Source: Entophlyctis helioformis
Lineage: Eukaryota; Chytridiomycota; Chytridiomycetes; Chytridiales; Chytriomycetaceae
Length of the DNA stretch: 64,000 nt
Assembly: GCA_025526915.1 (NCBI GenBank)
Contig: JAHLKH010000133.1
Span: forward strand, 1-64,000
Direction: 5' to 3'
Shown here: one piece after another, positions 1 through 9,270 of the stretch
Layout: the number at the start of each line of letters is the position of its first letter
Position numbering within the stretch: position 1 is the stretch's first letter
Program-made: the position numbers and the translations under genes
Notes under the pieces: generated by a model
Told to the model about the DNA's origin: nothing
Seen by the model: the letters and a program-made list of their open reading frames with translations, nothing else
The model's database searches: none

Positions 1-983
1 GCCTCTGCGATACGCGCCGAGGCATCAGCCGCAGTTGTGCACGCGACCGACGTGCCGGCCCTGTTGCGCAGCGGAAGCACTTGGCACGACAGGGTAGCGG
101 CACAGGGCGTCGAGACGAACACGCCGTTTGCGCATTGGCCGACCGAGCCGTCTGCGAGACACACCACGAGACCGTCTTGGCCGGCACACGAGGCTTTGGC
201 CTTGAGCGATGATGCCCTTTGCTGTCCTGCCTGCGCATCGCGACCATTCTGGCAGCGGAAGGGCGTTGCACCAATCCCGGCACCGGAACCAGCACCGGCA
301 CCATCACTGGCAGGCTTGCTGGGATTGCCTGCTGTTGTGGCAGGCTTGGCGTCCTTCTTGGGCTTGTCTCCGCCCGTGTCCGTCTTGGCGTTCTTGCCGC
401 CATTTCCAGCCGGCGGAGGCGGAGGAGACGATGGAGAAGCCGTGCCACCAGTCTGGACAGCCGCGCGGCCGACTGCAGCGAGGTTAGACTGCACTTGCGC
501 AGCATTGGCCGATGCGGCGGCCGCCTGCTGGGGCGGGAACGCAGGCGGGCTCTTGCATGCGGGATCCTGATCCTGTCTGAGCCCAAGCAGCTGTGCATTG
601 CGGGGCGGACGCTCGCAGATGGCCGAGCATGGGTTGGGCACCGAGTTGCGCTCATGCACCCTGAACTGCTGAGCGAGACGGATGAAGCGTGCGCGCTTGG
701 TCGGGTCGGTGACGCCCTTGTTGGCCAGGTCGATGAAGCCGTCGGCAGCGTCTTGCTGGTCGCACGGGCCGGCATTGGCCAGGATGGTCGAGATGGCAGC
801 GCCAGAAGCGGTCGGGCATTCGCCGGCGTTGAAGGTGGAGCCAACACACACCGAGTCGTGAATCTCGGCGAGGATGGCCTTGAAGGCGGGGTCGTTTTCG
901 TTTTGGAAGCGAGCAGACACGAGGGCGGGGCAAGAGAGGGCAGCGACGATCAGGCCAGCGACAAAGGCGTTTGTGAGTGTCAT
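1..983 (-). CDS. Secreted cysteine-rich protein with CBM19-like chitin-binding tail (3' end outside window)
   Basis: The frame is open from the ATG at 983-981 to the window edge, so the C-terminus is missing. It begins with a clear signal peptide (MTLTNAFVAGLIVAALSCPA, then LVSA). A cysteine-containing globular part of roughly 150 residues follows, then a low-complexity Pro/Gly/Ala/Lys linker, then a C-terminal module with six or more cysteines spaced like carbohydrate-binding module family 19 (C-x-DGLVVCLADGS...C.NGVFVSTPCA..LSC...VAC). CBM19 binds chitin in fungal chitinases and wall proteins. The protein is therefore probably exported and attached to chitin, either its own wall or a host/substrate. 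No catalytic domain is visible in the part present. The signal peptide and the reading frame are direct observations; the CBM19 assignment rests on the cysteine pattern only. Confidence 0.6.
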   Translation of the reverse strand, partial: MTLTNAFVAGLIVAALSCPALVSARFQNENDPAFKAILAEIHDSVCVGSTFNAGECPTASGAAISTILANAGPCDQQDAADGFIDLANKGVTDPTKRARFIRLAQQFRVHERNSVPNPCSAICERPPRNAQLLGLRQDQDPACKSPPAFPPQQAAAASANAAQVQSNLAAVGRAAVQTGGTASPSSPPPPPAGNGGKNAKTDTGGDKPKKDAKPATTAGNPSKPASDGAGAGSGAGIGATPFRCQNGRDAQAGQQRASSLKAKASCAGQDGLVVCLADGSVGQCANGVFVSTPCAATLSCQVLPLRNRAGTSVACTTAADASARIAE

Positions 984-1676
984 GACGGTGCGGAGAGTTG
1001 TGGTTGCTGAGCAGTGGTGCAGACGGAATGGATGGGCGGGCGGGGGCCGTGCGGCCTTTTATGGCGGCTGCGGCGAGGCGGAGGAAGAGGAAGAGGAAGC
1101 TTGCGTGTGTGCGTGTGCACTGTGTGTGCGTGTGTGCGTCCATTCATCCATTCATCCAGCGAATGCATCCAGCGAATGCATCCGGCGCACTCATGCTGAC
1201 ACGCCCCGCTGCGGCCGCTGCCCCCGACTCTGGCCGGCACACAGCCACAAGTGCACGTTCCGCCCGCTCGTGCCATCTGTCCGTGCCGTCTGTCCGTGCC
1301 GTCCGCCCGCCGTCTGCCGCCCGTTGAGAGGGCGGGGTCCCCAGACCAGATCATCACCGTGTGTCTGGCCGGCTGGGTGGCGTCCTCGCGGCGGACGCGT
1401 CGTGTGGCGCGCGCTGGCTGATTCAATCACGGTGGCGCCACAGACTGTTCCCTGTGCGAGCTGAGCTGAGCTGAGCTGAAGTGTGGCTGGGCAGTGCTGG
1501 GCAGTGCTGGGCTGATGCACACGAGCCAGAGCTGGATGGACAGAGATGGATGGACAGAGGGCCAAAGCGACTTCAATTCAGGTGCGCAGTGGAGGGCTGG
1601 GAGGGCTGGGAGGGTGTGCAGACACACTGGCAGGCAATCAGTCAATCAATCAACGGCTGGTGGGCAAGCATCGTCA
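984..1676. other. Intergenic region, promoter of the secreted gene plus simple repeats
   Basis: No supported gene. It holds the upstream region of the gene at 1-983 and the 3' flank of the transposase-like gene. Visible content: a GT/GC-rich microsatellite near 1104-1139, a direct repeat of a 13-15 base unit (CCAGCGAATGCAT) near 1155-1182, and an AGCTG pentamer array near 1459-1479. Confidence 0.5.
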
Positions 1677-3677
1677 TCAGATCGGCACGGGGGCGTTTCG
1701 CGCCAGGCCAAGCAGCTTGCGCAGCACCTTTCGTCGCTTCTTGAGCCCCTCGTCGTCATGCTCGATCACGTTGCCTGCCTTGTCAAACGTCTTGGCGGTC
1801 GCGTGCTCGGCCTCGCCAGGCTGTCGCCGGGGGCTACTCGAACGGGCACAGGCAGCCTCGCCGTCGGCACCGCCCTGCGTGCGCAGACTGCCTCGTCGGC
1901 TGCCGTGGCTGCTGGCCGCATCATTGGTGTCTTCAAGGCCGAGATCGTCCATGCCGTCCACCAGAGTCGCGGTGCTCTCGCCAAACGCTCTGTCGAGCTG
2001 AGGCGTCTCGCTGTCCGAGCCCAGCGTCCAATCAAACGATGCAGTGTCGCCAACCGCCAGGAGGAAGTTGTGGAGCGCGCAGCAGGCAAGGACCCATTGA
2101 GACGCAAACTCGACGTTGCTGGTCGTTTGGATGTTGATGTGCAGATCCGTCAGACTCCTGAAGCGTCCCTTGAGCGTCGACACGCACGTCTCAAACACGT
2201 CGTATACATCCACCCATTTGGCATTGAACTGCGCAGCGACGGGAGGCAGCAGCTGGTGCGGCTTCTGTTGGCTGTCCTGCGGTCGAAGCTGGTCGTCTGG
2301 CGATGGCCCGTCATCGTCGTCCAATCGGCTGGCATTTGCACTGATCGCAGCGGCTGGCTCCGACAGCGACGCCTTGTTGGATACCCGTGGGAAAGCAGGC
2401 ACAACGTGCACGAGAGCAGGGAACTCGGCATCCGCCAGGACATACTCGCCGCCTTCAAAGAACGACTTGGCTTCCTTCATGAGCTGCGACTGGGCAAGCA
2501 GATTCGCCTTGCTCTGGTCGATAGGCGCGCCGATCTGCGCGTACTGGATCCGCCCTTCATCGTCGCAGACGAGCAGACCCGAAATCCCAAACTTGCCTGC
2601 GCGCGTCCCCTTGTAGCCTTCGAGAGACGGTGGCACATACGTGTGGAACAGAGTCGTGCCTAGACATCCGACGCAGTCCTGGAAGGCTGCAATCTCGGCC
2701 AGACCTTTCTTGATCTCGTCTTTTCGCTTGGCGAGCGGCCATGACAGATGCTCAATCTGCAGCGACTCGATGATGGCAATAGTGACTCGCTCTGTGATGC
2801 GCGTCAGAGCCTCGACGCCGACTTGGTGCTTCTTGATCAGCAGCTGAATGCGTGCCTCCTTGCCGCAGGTGCCGAACCGCTCGAGCGTGATGACGAGCTG
2901 GTCGGCGATGCTCATGTTGCCCAGACTTGCGGCCGTGGCACCGGACGCGATGATGGCCGTGACCGCAGCGTTGCTCAGCGTGGATGACGTGTACCCGTGC
3001 AGATTCGGGATATGGTGGGCATGCGCATTGTGGCCGTAGTTGTGGTGCTGGTTGGCATGGTGCGTGTAGGCAAGGTGTTGCTGGTGAGCGTAATGCGCGT
3101 TGGCGTTGCTCGCGGCGCTGGGTGCATTGTGGGCATTGCCGGCCTTGGAGTCGCTCGAGCAGACGTCAAAGACAGGGTGCGAGGAGATAAGCTCCAGCAG
3201 GGTGTCGAACGACTCTCGGGACATGCGCATGGTGTCTGCAAACTGGTCGTCGCTGAGCTTTGCCAGAGTCTCGTACGATGCACACGTGTGCTGCTGTTGC
3301 TGCTGTTGGTGCTGCTGTTGCGACGACGTCCCCTGGTGGTGGCTTGGCTGCTGCAGCGTCTGTGCATGGGCCGGCGGCGGCTGCGGCGGTGGGTCTTGCA
3401 CACTCGCTGGCGGCTGCTGGGCCAGCGCTGTCCTTGAACCGCGCCGGCCGACCCGTCCAGCATGCTTTTTGGTGGCGGCGGTGGCTACCGCACCAGCACC
3501 TGCCCCGACACTGGATGGCTGAGCACCAGCAGTGCCCACGGCGCTCGCATAGGTTGGGTCGGTGCCCTTGGCCGGCTGGGCAGCGTGGCCGTCTCGCAAG
3601 TCTCGGCTGTCTCGCCGTCGGCGTTCGTTGCGGAGCATGTCTGGCACCGTGTGGTTGCTACCTTGGAAGCGAACCAT
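1677..3677 (-). CDS. Harbinger/HARBI1-type DDE transposase-derived protein
   Basis: A 666-residue open frame without introns. The N-terminal ~130 residues are basic and Gln/His-rich. From about residue 150 comes the helical region typical of Harbinger nucleases (SRESFDTLLELISSHPVF), then the RNase H-like nuclease core. Candidate DDE residues are the Asp in AAFQDCVGCLGTT, the Asp in GEYVLADAEFPAL and the Glu in VFETCVSTLKGRFRSL. The last block plus CALHNF are hallmarks of the DDE_Tnp_4 family. The core is interrupted by a ~70-residue low-complexity insert between the second Asp and the Glu. No terminal inverted repeats or target-site duplications were noticed and the flanks are ordinary genes, so this may be a domesticated copy or an immobile remnant. 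Whether it still cuts DNA cannot be told from sequence. Confidence 0.8.
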   Translation of the reverse strand: MVRFQGSNHTVPDMLRNERRRRDSRDLRDGHAAQPAKGTDPTYASAVGTAGAQPSSVGAGAGAVATAATKKHAGRVGRRGSRTALAQQPPASVQDPPPQPPPAHAQTLQQPSHHQGTSSQQQHQQQQQQHTCASYETLAKLSDDQFADTMRMSRESFDTLLELISSHPVFDVCSSDSKAGNAHNAPSAASNANAHYAHQQHLAYTHHANQHHNYGHNAHAHHIPNLHGYTSSTLSNAAVTAIIASGATAASLGNMSIADQLVITLERFGTCGKEARIQLLIKKHQVGVEALTRITERVTIAIIESLQIEHLSWPLAKRKDEIKKGLAEIAAFQDCVGCLGTTLFHTYVPPSLEGYKGTRAGKFGISGLLVCDDEGRIQYAQIGAPIDQSKANLLAQSQLMKEAKSFFEGGEYVLADAEFPALVHVVPAFPRVSNKASLSEPAAAISANASRLDDDDGPSPDDQLRPQDSQQKPHQLLPPVAAQFNAKWVDVYDVFETCVSTLKGRFRSLTDLHINIQTTSNVEFASQWVLACCALHNFLLAVGDTASFDWTLGSDSETPQLDRAFGESTATLVDGMDDLGLEDTNDAASSHGSRRGSLRTQGGADGEAACARSSSPRRQPGEAEHATAKTFDKAGNVIEHDDEGLKKRRKVLRKLLGLARNAPVPI

Positions 3678-4277
3678 TATGCAACACCCGGTCGCTCATG
3701 ATGCGTGGCATGCACCTGCACGCGTCTCGTGATCTGGCGCATCAAGAGCCAGACCGGAGCGTGCGCGGCCGGTGCTGTCCAAGACCGCCACGGCCGCTGC
3801 GTCCAGCATGGGCAAGCCAGCGACGTGCCCATCGTCCATCAGCAAGGCTCTGCAGTGGCTGGGTGTGCCGCGCTGCTGCGTCTCGGATCTGGCGCATCTG
3901 GACTTTCTCTTCCAGCCCTGTCATGCACGCGATCAGCCAGCCAATACGCCTACAGCTTGGCCGGCTGAGAAGCTGGACACAGAGACTGTTCACTGGCACG
4001 AAAGGCCTGCCATGGAGCACTGCGATGCCTTGTGTGAGGTGTGCGCCGTGTGATCTACCCATTTGTACCTGTAAGAGCAGCAGCAGTGACCGCAATACGC
4101 CCCAGTTGGACGGCGATCATAAAGTGTCTGCAACAGCCGCAGACTGTGAGTGTAGCGAGCATCTCAAGGCTGTGGCGATGAGCAATGGGTCTCGCAGTAC
4201 CTTGTCGGCAAGGGCATCTCGATGTCGCTCAAATGAACGTGCGCGACTGCTCTTGCCTGCCAACTCAATCAGCAACC
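3678..4277. other. Divergent intergenic region between the transposase-like gene and NDUFA7
   Basis: About 600 bases separating two divergently transcribed starts (3677 on minus, 4278 on plus). Overlapping frames of about 100 codons exist on both strands, but none shows a recognisable domain or splice-supported structure. Taken as shared upstream sequence. Confidence 0.4.
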
Positions 4278-5314
4278 ATGTCGATGGTCGCCAACTTCAT
4301 CAAGCGCCACTTTGGTGGTCTTCCCAGAAGCGTCAAGGAGCTGCAGTGGATTTACAGAGTTGTACGTCCTTGTCTCTAGCCAGCCCAGCCTGCTCTGCTG
4401 CCTATGCTGCCTCCGCCACACACTGCGGCGCTCGGCACCTGGGCACCTGGGCACTTGCGCTGTTCATGATTCGGCCCACTGACAACGTTGACCATCACAA
4501 ACCTGCCCTTTGGCCGCTGTCCTGGCTGGCGGCGACTGTGCGTCCAGAACCCCGACTCGGAAGGCAGCGCACCACAGGTATGTCGCTACTGTCGCCATGG
4601 CCATGACTGCCCTTGCAGCTGTCCGGCGGCCTCGTCTCGCCGCCTGACTTGCACTTGGCTCACCCCACGTTTGGCTGCTCACTGCCGTCAACCTGGCAAC
4701 CTCTCGCTGCATCACTAGGCCAAGGAATACAGAGTACCGGCTCCAGGGTATGTGCCGCACTCGACAGAGTGGTTGCTTGCTGGCAGGCTGCATCGGAAAG
4801 CACCTGCGGATTGCATGGCTGACCACTGGCTGCCTGGCACGCTGACAGCTCGCAGCCCGAGACCTACGTTGGCCCCAAGAACCCTCAAATCTCCAACATC
4901 CAGTACTTCAAGCGTGACACCAGACGCGCATTCCCACAGACGGTCGTCTTCAGCCAGAGCGACCTGCAGAAGGCTCTCCCTACCCCCTCGGTCCAGAGGT
5001 GGGTTGGCGCACTCGTGCATTTGCTCTTGAGCCAGCACGTACTGAGGCGATCTTTCAATGGTATGCATCGCGGCCCATTGCTGTCTGGGGGAATTCGTGG
5101 ATGGCACTTGATGGACGCATGCACACATGACTGCCAAACCGATGTACCGTTTATCTTCGCCAGCATTGCTGCTGGTGAGGGTGCTGTTAACGCCGGCATC
5201 AAGTCAGAGTTTATGCCGCCCATCATCAACAACCGCTACCAGTACAAGCCCTCGGCGCCTCACCTCAAGGCCGATGCCTCAAACCCCGAGTTCTGCATCC
5301 GCGGTTTGTCGTAA
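4278..5314 (+). CDS. NDUFA7: NADH dehydrogenase 1 alpha subcomplex subunit 7 (complex I B14.5a/NUZM-like)
   Basis: Five exons give a 147-residue protein: 4278-4361, 4548-4577, 4719-4747, 4849-4998 and 5164-5314 (sum 444 bases). The diagnostic stretch is YVGPKNPQISNIQYFKRDTR followed by RAFPQTVVF. It matches the core of mammalian B14.5a, where a VGPSHKLSNNYY-type segment precedes a charged R-R motif. The N-terminus (NFIKRHFGGLPRSVKELQW) is the short amphipathic region found in this subunit. It is an accessory subunit of mitochondrial complex I facing the matrix; it carries no redox centre. The second exon was placed from reading phase and its AG acceptor and is the least certain. The stop codon TAA at 5312-5314 lies inside a perfect splice-donor hexamer (GTAAGT at 5311). 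A matching acceptor about 55 bases downstream would give a longer C-terminus, so the 3' end could be alternative. Confidence 0.7.
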
Positions 5315-5468
5315 GTCCAGCGGCCATCGAGTGGCTTGCCCAAGGATTCCATTTGGCCAAACACAGATATCTCAACGGCAGGATGCGCGTCTGTTGCCGA
5401 TGCCCTCCCTGTCACCACACGACAATGAAGCACAGGTCGATCACATGCACACGCTGCAACCTTTTCTT

Positions 5469-6418
5469 TCAGCGTCCAGGATCATGGAAGCACGCTGCTT
5501 GGGCTCCAGCGATCGATCGAGCGAGCAGTCGCGCAATGTCTTTATTGCCAGCATGTGCAATGGTCCAGTCCGTTACGCACTCTGTGCCGTTGGCAAGCAG
5601 CCACTTGATGGCGTGTTGGTGGCGAAACCGTGCTGCATCGTCCACTGCCTCTGGCCGACAGCATCTTGATGACGTCGAGAGATCCAGACCAGGCAGCATG
5701 GCTAATAAGGCTTGTTGAGCCCGTGAGATGAGATCGTTGTCCAGCATGTAATCGAGGAACGCCGGGTGATCGCCTTCGACAGCAACTTCGGCGAGGTCTT
5801 CGTGTGGCACGAGTGGAAGGCAGTCGAGCCACATGTGCCGCATCGGGATCGTACACAACCCATCGCGGATGCTGTTGAAACGATACTCGCAGTCGTAGTA
5901 GGGAAAGCGTGCATACAACTAATGGTACATGCTGCGGCTGCTGACGTGCTCAAAGTCCTCGGGAAGCAGATCGACGTTGGGAAGCAGAGCAAGGTCGCCC
6001 TGCCAGTCCATCTTGAACGCTTCGACCCACAGCGCTCGCTTGGCAGCGTTGTCCATCTTGGCGACATCGAGATGGCCGCACAGCAGCTGCGTGAGTGGGC
6101 CAGCATGCACCAGAATCTTGGCTTGCAGCTCGTGCGGATACAGCGTCCACCAGTCGGTTGCCTTGACGGCACGGCCAGCCTGGAGCCGGGCAGCCTCGGT
6201 GTAGCGGCTGCTGGACGGGCCAGCTGTGACAGCGGCATCCACAGGGCACGGCTGTGGCTGTTGGTGCGGCTGCTCGACAGACGGCTGTTGGTGCAGGTGC
6301 AGTGGCAGGAGACGCACAAGAGCAGCGAAGCGACGCACGAGGTCTGTGGGCCAGCAGCCACAAGAGCGTCTGTCACAGCAACCACAGTGCCGTGCAGCGT
6401 CTGGCTGTCCACGGCGTC

Positions 6419-6451
<33 letters not shown>

Positions 6452-6499
6452 CAGTCGTCTGTTGTCTGCGTCGTCACTCGCTGGCATCACTTGGCTCAT
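5469..6499 (-). pseudogene. Decayed F-box-like/ankyrin family member
   Basis: This is related to the three ankyrin gene types elsewhere in the window but broken. From the ATG at 6499 the frame starts with a poly-Ser run, then the homologous part continues in another frame (LYPHELQAKILVHAGPLTQL, the F-box-like block; then AFKMDWQGDLALLPN). An in-frame TAG at about 5919-5921 follows SSRSMYH, where the intact paralogs read SRSMYGRLCKRFP. After the stop the homology resumes (LYARFPYYD...IPMRHMWLD), with at least one further frame change near 5700. The ankyrin array is almost lost: only fragments such as AIKWLLANGTE and the family tail (DIARLLARS) remain. Two frame changes plus a stop make a functional product unlikely. 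Confidence 0.7.
6422..6450. repeat. CTG/CAG trinucleotide run
   Basis: About nine GCT/CTG units. On the minus strand this encodes the poly-Ser run at the start of the decayed ankyrin gene. Confidence 0.9.
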
Positions 6500-6654
6500 T
6501 TCGGCTGATCTGCGATGTGATGCCGAGATGTGCGACAAGGACAAGCCGTTCAGTTGTCTGATGGTGATGCTGGTGCACAGCGCACTTGCTTCCTCGACGA
6601 GTCGCACACTGCCATGCATGTTCCGCCAAGTCCACCAACAGTGATACGCAACCA

Positions 6655-6720
6655 TACGGCATGCCTTGTCTGTGCATGTCCCACATTCCCATGTGTTGTG
6701 ATGGCACTTGTTGGACGATC
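6655..6720 (+). mobile_element. Short LINE-derived segment upstream of the ankyrin gene (antisense)
   Basis: The string around TGTCCCACATTC...GTTG.(A/G)ATGGC(A/G)C resembles, at about 80%, the complement of part of the LINE C-terminal relic at 8640-8690. The same segment lies upstream of the right-arm ankyrin gene near 51175-51240. Weak, short evidence. Confidence 0.35.
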
Positions 6721-6773
6721 GCATCGAGTGGATCTTGTCCTGTCAGCCACAAAGCGAGCAAGCGGCTGTGACA

Positions 6774-8265
6774 ATGCAGACGACGCAGACGACAGACAAC
6801 GCAGACGCAGACGCAGCAGCAGCCAGCGACGAGCAGCCGGCTGTGGTCGAGCTGGTCGTTGGAGCGAGTGGCAGCCAAGCCGTCGAGCCAGGACAGCCAG
6901 GACAGCCAGCAGCAACGACCGCACAGCCAGACGTGCCTCGTTATGTGGTGCCGCCAGCCAGCGGCGACCTTGCATACGGACGCAGCCACTGGGACGGCAA
7001 GCCCGCCGAGATCCACGCCATGATCCTCAAGGCAGCCGGCCCCTCACCCTCTTCGTCAACGGCCTGCTCGGCGACAAGCGCCGCATCGACTACTGGACGA
7101 CGCTTGAGCTGTGGACCGAAGCGTTCAAGACGGACTGGCAGGGCGATCTGGCGCTGCTGCCTGATGCTTGGCTGATGGCCGGCAACGGACTGCTGCTCGC
7201 ACACTCTCGCTCCATGTACGGCCGTCTGTGCAAGCGCTTTCCTCGGTACACCGAGCGCTTCTGTTCGGTATTCGACGAATGCCGTAACGACTACTTTCGA
7301 TCGTTTGATCGCGATACCCACGACAGCCGCCGGCTGCTTCTCATTCCCATGCACCACGGCTGGTTCGATCTGATCGACTATTCGTTTCCGATCACACTCA
7401 CTCACATGGCCATCCGCTTTGGATTCCTCGATCTGCTCAAGCATCTCGACGACAAGTACAAGACACTCCAACGCTGGATGGCCAAGCACGGTCCGACAAG
7501 CGAGTACTGGCGCGGCGCAGTTGATCAAGCAGCGAAATACGGACATCTGGACGTTGTGCAGTACTTGTTTGATCTCGGTGTGACGCGATGCACGACAAAG
7601 GCGATGGATTGCGCGGCTGCCAACGGACATCTGCACGTTGTCAAGTGGCTGCATGCCAACAGAACGGAAGGATGCACGACACGTGCCATGAACTGGGCGC
7701 TGCCAACAACCATATGCATGTCGTCAAGTGGCTTCACGAGAATCGGACAGAAGGATGCACGCGCAATGCCATTGATCGGGCGGCTTGCTACGGCCACCTT
7801 GATATCGTCAAGTGGCTGCATGCCAACAGGACGGAAGGATGCACGAAAGTGGCAATGACCAATGCTGCAAAACATGGCCATCTGGATATGGTGCAGTTTC
7901 TCCACGAAACTGGCCGTCAAGAGTGCACGTCGGACGCACTCAATGCCGCCATCAGCAATGGGCACGTGGACGTCGTCAAGTACATGCACTCCAAGGGCAG
8001 CCGCGCATCTCATGGCGCCATCGATCTGTTGCGCGAAAAACGCAACGCCGTGATGATGCAGTGCTTGGTGGATCACGGGTATGGCTTTGACGCCAGAACA
8101 CTCAACCGCGCAAAGACTGTCGAGATCGCCAACATTCTCCTCGGCAGCCTCACGCTGGCACGGGCACAGGCGCTGCTTGATGAAGTCAACCGAGGAAACC
8201 CCAACAAGCTCATCATCAAGCGACTCGAAACGACCATCCAGAAACTGCAAGCGTCGAGCAAGTGA
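6774..8265 (+). CDS. F-box-like/ankyrin repeat protein ANK1, left copy (two frameshifts)
   Basis: Start ATG at 6774, stop at 8263-8265. It aligns throughout with the right-arm copy (49620-51112). Here one base is missing near 7040 (GGCCCCTCACC against GGCCCGCTCACC) and one near 7698 (GGGCGCTGCC against GGGCCGCTGCC). Restoring both gives 498 codons, the same as the other arm. The N-terminus is Asp/Ala-rich. An F-box-like block follows (KPAEIHAMILKAAGP, LTLFVNGLLGD), then a conserved middle region (DWQGDLALLPD, HSRSMYGRLCKRFP, HHGWFDLIDY). About seven short ankyrin repeats of 27-28 residues come next (pattern EGCT..AM..AA..GHLHVVKW plus LH.NRT), then a tail with DIANILLGS-type sequence. The likely role is an adaptor that binds proteins through ankyrin repeats, possibly with an SCF ligase; that is inference. 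Intact only if the missing bases are sequencing errors. Confidence 0.75.
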
Positions 8266-8409
8266 TGGCTGTGATGCTCGGCGGCTGTCCAATGGATAGC
8301 CAGGACTCGCTCATTGGAATGAAGATGTGATGGTGATGTTTGTGAGAGTGTTGAGATCATGTGATTGCATGGCACGCCCAGCCAGCCATGGCATAGGCTC
8401 GTTGGCAAA

Positions 8410-8912
8410 TCCCACAGGGTCCCTTCCCTACAGCGCGCCGTTTGTGTGCCCAGAGCTCCAACTGGATCACCACAAGTGACGCTTGCAGGAAGTCCGCTAA
8501 ACCCACCATAGCCAACCCATCACCCTCGAAATTCCGCATCTGCTCCGCATTGAATGCTTCGCCCCACGTCCCGCCAAGGACTAACCCCACATCAAGTTTA
8601 CCACGTCAGAAACAATATGTACAAGATCGCCGCGTATCTGTGGGTGTCCCACATTCTCGTGCGTTGCAATGGCGCGTGCTGCTGCGAACCGTGCGTCCAA
8701 ACCGCGCTGCCCATGCGCTGTGCGGATAGCCACGATCCGCTCCTCTGTGCACTCGAGCGCAAAATGCGCAATCTCCAGCGTGCTTCCCAGATCCTCGCCG
8801 CACATGATGCAGCATGAACCGTCGCCAAACGGGTGGGCTGGGTCAAGCAGGTTGGCATTGATGGCGCGGCGAGCAGCGTGGATGCGCCCACACGAGGCGT
8901 GATGCATGGCAT
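8410..8912 (-). mobile_element. LINE retrotransposon C-terminal relic with CCHC zinc knuckle
   Basis: The minus strand encodes ARRAINANLLDPAHPFGD followed by a knuckle (CCIMCGEDL...HFALECTEER). This is the cysteine/histidine pattern found at the C-terminus of non-LTR reverse transcriptases. In this copy the frame is interrupted after NLMWG and continues in another frame (LGGTWGEAFNA). The right-arm copy (48980-49459) is open through this point. No reverse transcriptase core is attached, so it is a 5'-truncated remnant. Confidence 0.55.
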
Positions 8913-9014
8913 GGTCGAGAGCAGCGTGAAGAGACCAAAAGGAAAGCGAGCACGCAGCAGCTGTGGATGGCGTGAGATGCAAAACAGATGCGGCTCAAGG
9001 CAGCCATGGCGAGC

Positions 9015-9018
9015 AAAA
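9015..9018 (-). terminator. Pol III terminator of tRNA-Val
   Basis: TTTT on the minus strand directly after the discriminator base of the tRNA. Confidence 0.7.
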
Positions 9019-9092
9019 TGGTTTCATCCGGGATCGAACCGGAGACCTCCTGTGTGTTAAACAGGTGTGATAACCGACTACACCATGAAACC
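9019..9092 (-). tRNA. tRNA-Val (anticodon AAC), left arm
   Basis: 74 bases including the discriminator A. The acceptor stem GGTTTCA pairs with TGAAACC. The anticodon arm is CCTGT-TTAACAC-ACAGG, giving AAC (Val, GTT codons). The T arm is CCGG-TTCGATC-CCGG. No intron. An identical copy lies in the other arm at 48800-48873 on the opposite strand. A TTTT terminator follows immediately. Confidence 0.95.
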
Positions 9093-9270
9093 ACCTGTTG
9101 GTCGGTTTTTCGCTCATGTCAGTACCATTGCTTCACTGCCACACACAAAACAACCAGCCAGCAAGGCAAGCAATCCAGCCCAGATCAACAACGGCCCGTC
9201 TGCTCTGCTGCCTGCCATGCAACGCTCTGCTGCTCCATTCCCGCAAAACCAAGACTTTATTCGCTGCTGC

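Noticed and set aside
6530..7858. A 442-codon plus-strand frame starting in the LINE-like flank
   Set aside because: It combines three reading frames of ANK1 because of the frameshifts. The start is upstream of the homologous ATG and the N-terminal 170 residues are not shared with ANK3.
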